Below, piece after piece: positions 56,197-64,000 of a stretch of 64,000 nucleotides of DNA. Every line of letters starts with the position of its first letter. The first letter of the stretch is position 1. The DNA is from Hypericum androsaemum (taxonomy: Eukaryota > Streptophyta > Magnoliopsida > Malpighiales > Hypericaceae). A program made the position numbers and the translations under genes. The DNA is taken from the NCBI GenBank assembly GCA_963995505.1, contig OZ023184.1, forward strand, positions 11,548,308-11,612,307. Direction: 5' to 3'. The notes beneath the pieces were generated by a model, which saw nothing but the letters and a program-made list of their open reading frames with translations, did not search any database and was not told the origin of the DNA.

Positions 56197-59100
56197 ATGT
56201 CGCATGAAGGTCAAACTATGGGAAGCATAGACCTTAAGTTATTAGTGGATGCCTTGGCCGGGAAGCTCGAGCAGATGGTGCAAGCTCAGATGGAGCCTTT
56301 GCAACTACGCGTGGATGCCGTGGAGAATTCTCGTGACAACCCCCAAACGCGAGGCGAACTCCAAAGGCGTAGGAGAGGAGTACCTATTGGAGAGTCGAGC
56401 GGAGCTGATTCTGAATCTGAAGAAGGCGTAGGCTCTACAAGGAGTCTTAGGAGAGCAAGAACAAACCGCCCACCTAGGGAGGCGAGGCAAAAGAGAGACG
56501 ACAACATAGGGAGTATCAAACTGAAGATACCCTCCTTTGCTGGTCGTTCTGACCCGGAGGCGTACTTAGAGTGGGAGAAGAAGATTGAGTTCGTGTTTGA
56601 TTGCCACAATAGCTCCGAAGCAAAGAAGGTAAAACTTGCCATCACCGAATTCACTGATTATGCTATAACTTGGTGGGATCAACTTGTGACAAGCAGGAGG
56701 AGAAATGGAGAATGCCCTATAGCTACTTGGGAAGACATGAAAGTGGTGATGAGGAAGAGATTTGTTCCAAGTCATTACTATAGAGGGCTGTATAAGAAGT
56801 TACAAGGAATGAGGCAAGGAAATTTGAGCGTGGAGGAGTATTTCAAACAGATGGAGATGGCCATGATAAGAGCTGATATAGATGAAGATAGAGAAGTTAC
56901 AATGGCAAGATTCTTGAATGGACTCAATCCTGAAATTCAAGACAAAGTTGAGTTGCAACACTATGTGGAGTTGGAGGACATGGTGCATATGGCAACGAAA
57001 ATTGAGAAGCAACTCAACAGAGGAGAGGGGAGAACAAGAGCTACATCGAGTTCTACTTGGAAGCCAAACTACCAAAAGAAGTTTGACAAGCCACAAGCAG
57101 CCAAAGTAGAGCATAAATCCGAGAGTTCTCAAGCTAATTCTCAAAGGAAAGTGGAAGTCACTCCAGCTAGGAACCGTGACATCAAGTGCTTTAAGTGTCA
57201 AGGAAGAGGGCACATCTCAAGTCAATGCCCTAACAAGCAAGCAATGGTGATCAAGGAAAGTGGAGAGATTGAAACTGAAGAAGAGGATTCGGAGCATGAA
57301 AGCATGCCTTCTTTGGAGGACGTATCCGAGGAAGAGTACCAAGCTGCTGAGAGGCTTACTCTTGTGTCTAGAAGAGCATTGAATGTGCAAGTAAAAGAAG
57401 AAAATGATGTGGCTCAAAGAGTAAATATTTTTCACACAAGGTGCTATGTCAAAGACAAGGTGTGTAGTGTCATCATAGATGGAGGAAGTTGTGCTAATGT
57501 CGCAAGCACTACTATGGTGGAGAAGTTAGGGTTACTCACTGGAAAACACCCTAAGCCTTACAAACTACAATGGCTGAATGATAGTGGAGAAGTGCGAGTG
57601 ATGAAGCAAGTATTGGTAACATTCCGCATTGGCAACTATGAGGATGAAGTGTTGTGTGATGTTGTACCAATGCAAGCTGGTCATCTATTGTTAGGAAGGC
57701 CATGGCAGTTTGATAGGAAAGTGCATCATGATGGCTACACCAACAAATATTCATTTATACTTAAGAAGAGAGTAATCACCTTGGCACCCTTGTCACCATC
57801 ACAAGTTTGTGAAGATCAACGACAGTTGCAAAAAGAAAGTGATGAGCAAAGAGAGCGTGACAAAAAGAAAAAGATTGAGAGGAGAGAAGAAGCCGAAAAA
57901 AAGATAAGAAAAACGGCCAATGGAGAGGAAAAGATTGAGAAAACAAAAGAAGCCGGAAAAACAGAAATTAAAACGGCCAATGAGAGAAAAACCGAGAGTT
58001 GGAAAAGGAGTTACTATGTGGGAGCAAGTGATATTAAGCAAGCATGCTTTGAAAAGAAGCCTATGATCTTACTTCGGTATAGAGAGGCGCTTTTAAACAC
58101 TAACGAGCTTGAACCACATGTACCTAGTACGGTTGTGTCTCTTTTGCAGGACTACAAGGATGTCTTTCTCGACGAGCTACCACCTGGTTTGCCACCTATT
58201 CGTGGGATTGAACATCAAATAGACTTTGTTCCGGGAGCTGCCATACCTAACCGTCCCGCATATAGAAGCAATCCTGAAGAAACAAAGGAGCTTGAGAAGC
58301 AAGTCAACGAGCTATTGGAGAAAGGGTACGTGAGAGAGAGCATGAGTCCATGTGCTGTTCCAGTCCTACTTGTGCCCAAGAAGGATAAATCATGGAGAAT
58401 GTGTGTTGATTGCCGAGCAGTCAACAACATAACGGTAAAATATCGTCACCCTATTCCTCGTTTAGATGACATGTTAGATGAGTTGCATGGTTCTTGCATG
58501 TTTTCTAAGATTGATTTGAAGAGTGGTTATCATCAAATTAGGATGAAAGAAGGAGATGAGTGGAAGACTGCTTTTAAAACAAAGTATGGGTTGTATGAGT
58601 GGATGGTCATGCCATTTGGTTTGTCCAACGCACCTAGCACGTTTATGCGACTCATGAATCATGTTCTACGTCCATTCATTGGTAAATTTGTGGTTGTTTA
58701 CTTTGATGATATACTCATTTATAGCAAGAGCATGGAGGATCATTTAGAACATTTGAGATCTGTCTTAGATGCACTTAGAGAAGATCAATTGTTTGCTAAC
58801 TTGAAGAAGTGTACCTTTTGTACGGATAAGCTTGTATTCTTGGGTTTTGTTGTTGGAGCTAACGGAATACAGGTTGATGAAGAAAAGATCCGAGCTATCC
58901 GTGAATGGCCAAGCCCTACAAGTGTTGCTAATGTTAGGAGCTTTCATGGACTAGCTAGTTTTTATAGGAGATTTGTGAAGAACTTTAGTAGCATAGCCGC
59001 ACCCATAACTGAAGTCATCAAGAAGAACGTGGGCTTTACTTGGGGAGAAGCTCAAGAGAAGGCCTTCCAACTACTAAAAGGGAAGTTGACTAATGCACCC

Positions 59101-60984
59101 TTGTTAGCTTTACCTAATTTCTCTAAGACTTTTGAAATAGAGTGTGATGCTTCTGGTATAGGAATTGGAGCTGTCCTTATGCAAGAAGGAAGACCCATTG
59201 CATACTTTAGTGAGAAACTAAGTGGTGCAACCTTGAATTACCCGACCTATGACAAGGAGTTGTACGCACTAGTTCGAGCATTGGAGACATGGCAGCATTA
59301 CTTGTGGCCAAAGGAGTTCGTGATTCACACTGATCATGAGTCACTTAAGCACTTAAAGGGGCAACACAAGCTGAACAAGAGGCATGCACGATGGGTGGAA
59401 TTCATTGAGACATTTCCTTATGTCATTCGCTACAAGCAAGGTAAGGAAAATGTAGTGGCTGATGCACTATCACGAAGGTACGCCTTGATCTCAACTCTTG
59501 ATACTAAACTACTTGGCTTTGAACACATTAAAGACATGTATGTTGATGATGTTGATTTTAGCGAGTTGTATAGATCCACTGAAAGAAGTGCATTTGGTAA
59601 GTTCTTTCGTAATGAAGGTTACCTATTTCGTGAAAACAAACTTTGTGTGCCTAATTGCTCGATGCGAGAATTACTCATTCAGGAGGCACATGGAGGTGGC
59701 TTAATGGGGCATTTTGGAATTGCAAAGACCTTGGCAATGCTACAAGATCATTTCTTTTGGCCACACATGAAGAGAGACGTTGAGAGAGTTTGTGGTCGTT
59801 GCATCACTTGCAAGCAAGCCAAGTCAAAGGTAAAACCCCATGGTTTGTACACCCCACTACCTATACCTAGTGAGCCTTGGATTGATATCTCTATGGATTT
59901 TGTGTTAGGACTACCTAGGACTAAGCGTGGAAGAGATTCAATTTTTGTGGTAGTGGATAGGTTTTCTAAGATGGCACATTTCATTCCATGTCATAAGACT
60001 GATGATGCTTCAAACATTGCTGATTTGTTCTTTAGAGAGATTGTTAGGTTGCATGGCATGCCTAGGACAATTATCTCTGATAGAGATGCTAAGTTCCTAA
60101 GTTACTTTTGGAAGACCTTGTGGTGCAAGTTAGGTACTAAGTTGTTGTTTTCTACTACTTGTCATCCTCAAACTGATGGTCAAACTGAAGTAGTGAATAG
60201 GACTTTGTCTACACTTTTGAGAGCACTCATTAAGCATAACATTAAGACTTGGGAAGAATGTTTGCCTCATGTTGAGTTTGCTTATAATCGTTCTGTCCAT
60301 TCTGCTACTCAATTCTCACCATTTGAGCTTGTTTATGGGCTTAATCCTTTGACTCCATTAGATTTATCACCTCTACCTTCGAGTGAGCATGTTAACTTAG
60401 ATGGCAAGAAGAAGGCTGAATTTGTCAAGCAGTTACATGAGAAAGCAAGAATGAACATCGAGAAGCGCACGGAGCACTATGCGAGGCAAGCAAACAAAGG
60501 AAGGCACAAGGTTGTCTTTGAGCCGGGAGATTGGGTTTGGCTACATATGAGGAAGGAGCGTTTTCCTGTCCAAAGACGTTCAAAGTTGCTACCACGAGGA
60601 GATGGTCCATTCCAAGTGATAGAACGCATCAATGATAATGCCTACAAGCTAGACCTTCCGGGTGAGTATAATGTAAGTGCTTCGTTTAACGTGGCTGACT
60701 TGAGTCCGTTTGATGTAGGTGATGATTTGAGGACAAATCCTTTTCAAGAGGAGGGGACTGATGTGAGCAAGCCTAAGGATGCACCTACTATCAAGCTTGT
60801 AGACTCGCAGCAAGTTCAAGTTCCAATTGGGCCAATGACAAGAGCAAGAGCTAGGAAGTTGCAATCTGACTTCAATGGACTAATGCAAGAAGTTTGGGCT
60901 CAAGCAAGTGCGTGGAGGACCAAGGACGTCCAAGAAGTCCAAGGGAGGCCCATGCACATTTTGGAAGCTAAATGGGAAGTTTGA
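56197..60984 (+). CDS. Gypsy Gag-Pol polyprotein (1595 residues)
   Basis: One frame encodes capsid and all enzymes of the element. Gag: coiled-coil N-terminus, basic/acidic linker, then the retrotransposon Gag domain (residues about 110-280, [20 protein letters not shown]) and a CCHC zinc knuckle (about 330-343, [14 protein letters not shown]). Protease around 427 ([12 protein letters not shown]; the active-site triad reads DGG, where DSG/DTG is usual). A Lys/Glu-rich linker follows (540-600). RT about 690-870 with [10 protein letters not shown] (YFDD). RNase H from about 978 ([13 protein letters not shown]). Integrase: HHCC zinc region (1168-1207), Asp near 1234 ([10 protein letters not shown]), Asp near 1294 (IISDRDAKF), Glu near 1331 (DGQTEVVNR), and a GPY/F-type motif ([16 protein letters not shown], about 1467-1485). 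The C-terminal 75 residues (with [12 protein letters not shown]) are encoded in the LTR. No stop or frameshift. Start: first ATG after the leader, followed directly by Gag. Confidence 0.95.
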   Translation: MSHEGQTMGSIDLKLLVDALAGKLEQMVQAQMEPLQLRVDAVENSRDNPQTRGELQRRRRGVPIGESSGADSESEEGVGSTRSLRRARTNRPPREARQKRDDNIGSIKLKIPSFAGRSDPEAYLEWEKKIEFVFDCHNSSEAKKVKLAITEFTDYAITWWDQLVTSRRRNGECPIATWEDMKVVMRKRFVPSHYYRGLYKKLQGMRQGNLSVEEYFKQMEMAMIRADIDEDREVTMARFLNGLNPEIQDKVELQHYVELEDMVHMATKIEKQLNRGEGRTRATSSSTWKPNYQKKFDKPQAAKVEHKSESSQANSQRKVEVTPARNRDIKCFKCQGRGHISSQCPNKQAMVIKESGEIETEEEDSEHESMPSLEDVSEEEYQAAERLTLVSRRALNVQVKEENDVAQRVNIFHTRCYVKDKVCSVIIDGGSCANVASTTMVEKLGLLTGKHPKPYKLQWLNDSGEVRVMKQVLVTFRIGNYEDEVLCDVVPMQAGHLLLGRPWQFDRKVHHDGYTNKYSFILKKRVITLAPLSPSQVCEDQRQLQKESDEQRERDKKKKIERREEAEKKIRKTANGEEKIEKTKEAGKTEIKTANERKTESWKRSYYVGASDIKQACFEKKPMILLRYREALLNTNELEPHVPSTVVSLLQDYKDVFLDELPPGLPPIRGIEHQIDFVPGAAIPNRPAYRSNPEETKELEKQVNELLEKGYVRESMSPCAVPVLLVPKKDKSWRMCVDCRAVNNITVKYRHPIPRLDDMLDELHGSCMFSKIDLKSGYHQIRMKEGDEWKTAFKTKYGLYEWMVMPFGLSNAPSTFMRLMNHVLRPFIGKFVVVYFDDILIYSKSMEDHLEHLRSVLDALREDQLFANLKKCTFCTDKLVFLGFVVGANGIQVDEEKIRAIREWPSPTSVANVRSFHGLASFYRRFVKNFSSIAAPITEVIKKNVGFTWGEAQEKAFQLLKGKLTNAPLLALPNFSKTFEIECDASGIGIGAVLMQEGRPIAYFSEKLSGATLNYPTYDKELYALVRALETWQHYLWPKEFVIHTDHESLKHLKGQHKLNKRHARWVEFIETFPYVIRYKQGKENVVADALSRRYALISTLDTKLLGFEHIKDMYVDDVDFSELYRSTERSAFGKFFRNEGYLFRENKLCVPNCSMRELLIQEAHGGGLMGHFGIAKTLAMLQDHFFWPHMKRDVERVCGRCITCKQAKSKVKPHGLYTPLPIPSEPWIDISMDFVLGLPRTKRGRDSIFVVVDRFSKMAHFIPCHKTDDASNIADLFFREIVRLHGMPRTIISDRDAKFLSYFWKTLWCKLGTKLLFSTTCHPQTDGQTEVVNRTLSTLLRALIKHNIKTWEECLPHVEFAYNRSVHSATQFSPFELVYGLNPLTPLDLSPLPSSEHVNLDGKKKAEFVKQLHEKARMNIEKRTEHYARQANKGRHKVVFEPGDWVWLHMRKERFPVQRRSKLLPRGDGPFQVIERINDNAYKLDLPGEYNVSASFNVADLSPFDVGDDLRTNPFQEEGTDVSKPKDAPTIKLVDSQQVQVPIGPMTRARARKLQSDFNGLMQEVWAQASAWRTKDVQEVQGRPMHILEAKWEV

Positions 60985-61571
60985 GATGCACGCAATCTCC
61001 TGGATGCATGCGCACGTGAATTTCAAGCTTATCTTGGACATGCGTCCCTAAATTTTAGGAATTGCATCTACTATGTTTTAGGACGTGATATTTACTAGAT
61101 AGTCTATTAGTTATCTATGTTTAGATTGTTTTCCTACTTAGTTGAATATTTCGGCCAGAATCCCTTTAAATTAGGAAGGAGAGTTTTGGCCAGCCTTGAA
61201 CTCCTTATTTGGAGTTAGTTTTCGTTTAGGAAATTGTAAGACTTATGGAGCCTATATAAAGAGGCATCCTCATTCAATAAAGGGAAAAAAACAATTCGGA
61301 GAATTACTTAGCATTGGCTAATTGTGAGTTTAGATACTCGTTTGTTCTTGCTTAGGCTGGTGAGTCGTCTTGGCTAGAATTTATCTTTCACTTATCAAGC
61401 GGATCATCCATCCCCGCTCGTGGCGTGATACGACCTTAGGTCAAGGTTCAGAAGCTCTTGCTGCGGGTTAAGGTCCAATTTCGCGCCTTAGTTCTTGTGA
61501 GTTGTGATCTGTTCCATTCTGAAGTAACAAACGGTCCGAGTTGTGAGTCTTTTCTGCGGAGATTCATATCA
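60759..61571 (+). repeat. 3' LTR of the gypsy element (813 bp)
   Basis: Its first 226 bp encode the last 75 codons of Gag-Pol. Carries GGACATGCGT near 61036, absent from the 5' LTR, and lacks the TGTGAGTTCT duplication present there. Confidence 0.95.
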
Positions 61572-61576
61572 TTTGG

Positions 61577-61934
61577 GTCTTATTAAAAAGCATCTTCCAA
61601 AATTACAATGGCCAACCAGATGTAAAAATCTCAATGAAGTACTAAAATGAACTGATTTATAAACCACAGCGGCCAAACGACCAAGAGAAGCCTCGTAAAT
61701 GAATTTGAATTGGTGAGGATAGGAGGAGATGGATTAAAAATTTGGCCCAGCCCAAACTACTTTACTTGGAAATTAAAAAGTTTGAATATTCCGAAATAGA
61801 ATTTTCTGACAATTTGAATCCGAATTCGGATACAATATTTTCTGAGTCCAAATCCGAATTCAAAAAATATTTCGGATATCGGATTCGGATATTGGATATC
61901 AGAGTTTTTGCTCACTCCTACTTGGACACGATAT
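61577..61934. other. No gene recognised
   Basis: Target-side flank of the gypsy insertion. AATTCGGATA/TATCCGAA-rich sequence at 61780-61935 echoes the 54660-54710 flank on the other side. Confidence 0.5.
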
Positions 61935-63440
61935 CCGGGAGTGTCATGGAAGTGTAAAATACTCCAGGACCAACCTAGATGAAAGGAGAACTATCAAATT
62001 AATTTTTTAAATCATGTGCAAGATCTGATGGACAAAATTTACAGGAGTATTTTGGTTATTTCATTAAATCTCTCTTCTCCTCCTCCACGTTCTCTCTCTT
62101 CTTCTCTCTCCCCTTTCTACCTTTCTCTCTCCTCCCCTCTCAACTCTTCTCCAGATATCCGACGGTGAACTTTGGAGCCTAGCAACCACCGCTCCGTCGC
62201 CCACGCCTCCCTTTCGCTCGCTGGAGGAACAACATCGGAGCAAGATTGATGCAGTGGAGAAGGCGTAGATGACTCGTCAAGTCTGATGCAGATCGGGCTA
62301 TAGAAGGCCGAACAGACTCCTGCTTGTGGAGAAGCCGCCTGTGAGAACTTCTCGACGAAATCAGTTGCTAAAGCAATTTTTTTGTTTTTTTTTCGGAAGG
62401 AAACTATTCAAAATTAAAGCAAAATTTTTTTTGGAACAAGAAAATAATATTGAATGATTTGTCGATTATGTATCAAATAGTATGTCCCATTCTCCATCCA
62501 ACCACGTTCCTTCCCATTTTATTTTTATTTTTATTTTTTTGATTTTGTGTTTATATATCAAATAATTTATCATGTTATGATACAATGGTTTATCATGTTA
62601 TGATGAAATGGTTTATCATGTTACGATATAATGGTTTGCACAGTTACGATGCAATAGTTTATCATGTTATGATACAATGGTTTGCATAGTTACGATACAA
62701 TGAGTTATCGTGTTATGATACAATAGTTTGTATAATTACGATACAATGGTTTGCACAGTTACGATAAAATAGTTTATCATGTTATGATAAAATAGTTTGA
62801 TGTATTAATTGTGATCTTTTTGATGAATTTAATCGAAGATATGTTAAAATAGTATGCCCGATTATATCAAATGATATATCTGGTTATTAAAAATATTTAT
62901 AACAAGAAAGTTAAATAATTAATTAAATAATCGGATAAACTATTTGATATAACGGGGTAAGCCATCTCAAATAACCGAGTAAACTATTTGATATAAAAAT
63001 GCGTCATCCCTTTTTTCGAAAAAAATGCGTAAGGAAAAAAAAGTACAAGCAACCACTCCATTATATTAAATGGTACATCCGCTTATATTAAATTGTACGC
63101 TCGCTTATATTAAATAGTATGTCGATTATATCAAATGTTATGCCAAATTATACCTGAATGGTATGTCATGTTATTAAATAATTAATTAAATTATATATCG
63201 ACTGGTATATCTATTATATTAAATAATTTACACTGTTATATCAAATGATATGCTCAATTATATCGAATAGTATGTCTGATTATTAAAAATAATTATAATA
63301 AGAAAGTTGGATAATTAATTAAATAATTTTTCTATTAAAAATAATTTTTAAATTAAAAAGAATGAAAAGCGTGTTATACTACTTGAATAGGAAAATTATT
63401 TAATTAATTACCCACCGCACTCCCCAAAAGTGACGTCCGT
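61935..63440. mobile_element. Possible third minisatellite-bearing TIR element
   Basis: Build like A1 and A2: AGATCTGATGGACAAAATTT near 62022 matches their shared AGATCTGATGGTCAGAAT block, then a CT-rich leader-like stretch (62070-62150), a GC-rich insert (62155-62345) and AT-rich minisatellites. The ends (GGGAGTGTCATGG near 61935 and the complement GGGGAGTGCGGTGG near 63420) are only weakly inverted. No transposase or ORF of note. Confidence 0.35.
62566..62800. repeat. 23-bp minisatellite
   Basis: About ten units of TATCATGTTATGATACAATG-type sequence, each partly palindromic (CATGTTATGATA). A looser array of ATTATATCAAATGGTATG-type units follows at 63050-63290. Confidence 0.85.
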
Positions 63441-64000
63441 GTTTCTTTTTCTTGTCATCTCCCTTTTTAATTCTTTTTCCTATTCTACCCCTTCCAGATT
63501 GATAATAGATTCTTTGTTCCACGACCAAATCTGGTCCCCCGATATCTACCCTCTTCGGAAGAGAGGAATGAATATCTTTACATTTAAGAATGTATTAAAT
63601 GATGTGTTCAATGCTTATTACTATGGGTATTTATTGTAATAAGGAATAACCATTTATTACGATATGTATGAGTAATTGATTCGACTCTACTGTTATCATA
63701 CCCTACACCGATCGCTAAAAGTTAATATATCCTAAATTCATGAGATATGAGTAGTGTTTGATCCATAATGTATGAATATTTTTGTTATCTCTATATTTTA
63801 AAAAAGATAAAATTCATTTGGGGCATTGTTTTTAACCATAGAGAAATAAGTTCAAACTTGAGACTCTTTTTTATCGGCTCTCACAAGATATTTGGCAAAG
63901 GTCAAAAACTTTCATCTTGAATTCGCCTCCTTTAAAATGGTGGGAAGTTTTTGAAAAGTAAATTTTACACCATAACATATGTTAGGATTTGAACCCCGGA
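63441..64000. other. No gene; window-edge SINE-like motif
   Basis: The 69-codon ORF at 63430-63639 has a hydrophobic start but no recognised family. The last bases, read on the minus strand, give GGTTCAAATCC, a pol III B box, so a SINE or tRNA-like element may continue past the window. Confidence 0.35.

Larger units (their letters stand above)
54741..61571 (+). mobile_element. Ty3/gypsy retrotransposon, apparently intact (6831 bp)
   Basis: Two 813-bp LTRs, an exact TTTGG duplication (54736-54740 and 61572-61576), a tRNA-Met PBS (55556-55567), one uninterrupted Gag-Pol ORF (56197-60984) and a polypurine tract AAGAGGAGGGGA (60746-60757). LTR ends are TGATG...ATATCA. The order RT-RNase H-integrase, the GPY/F-type motif and the extension of the ORF into the 3' LTR place it with plant chromovirus-like gypsy elements, possibly the CRM group. 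All parts needed for movement seem present. Confidence 0.95.

Noticed and set aside
61742..61957. 71-codon ORF
   Set aside because: Built on short GAATTCGGATAT-like repeats; no domain.

Overview
This looks like nuclear DNA of a flowering plant, probably a eudicot. It is AT-rich, has GT-AG introns, contains two genes with clear plant orthologues, and is otherwise dominated by plant transposable elements. Only two host genes are intact by reading: a seven-exon transcription factor IIB gene on the minus strand (9.8-12.5 kb, 312 codons) and a three-exon GT61-family Golgi glycosyltransferase gene on the plus strand (40.9-43.0 kb, 497 codons). A phase-matched pair of unrecognised exon-like pieces (43.7-44.15 kb, minus) may be a leftover of a third gene.

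Layout. 0-9.8 kb: no intact gene; decayed coding-like stretches (3.0-5.2 kb), a hAT-type MITE (6.19-6.77 kb) and a TIR element with internal tandem repeats (7.4-8.5 kb). 9.8-12.6 kb: TFIIB. 12.7-17.5 kb: a 5'-truncated LINE (minus) split by a non-autonomous gypsy-type LTR element with exact target duplication. 17.5-23.5 kb: MITE pieces, a SINE, two LINE tails, a TIR element carrying an arabinogalactan-protein-like ORF, and a degraded LTR. 23.5-28.2 kb: a complete PIF/Harbinger transposon with both ORFs, each apparently broken by one base. 29.3-33.4 kb: a LINE remnant (plus) split by a decayed Ty1/copia element. 33.6-37.7 kb: nested TIR/fold-back elements and a second minisatellite-bearing TIR element. 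38-40.4 kb: another hAT MITE, a SINE and a MITE. 40.9-43.0 kb: the GT61 gene. 44-48.6 kb: MITE ends, a solo LTR and unresolved sequence. 48.6-54.5 kb: a deleted Harbinger relative (inverted relative to the first) that hosts a mutated Ty1/copia element. 54.7-61.6 kb: a young, apparently intact Ty3/gypsy element with one 1595-codon Gag-Pol ORF. 61.9-63.5 kb: another minisatellite-rich segment.

The two genes show no functional link. The story of the window is nested transposition: many insertions still show their target-site duplications, so order can be read (LINE before non-autonomous gypsy; LINE before copia; Harbinger derivative before copia). The most interesting signals are a copia element whose primer-binding position is complementary to its own LTR instead of a tRNA, a non-autonomous gypsy element that shares PBS, polypurine tract and LTR ends with the autonomous element 40 kb away, and a TIR family that pairs gene-like inserts with ACCAATATC minisatellites. 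I did not find a convincing new protein-coding system. Everything here was read by eye; no database search was possible.
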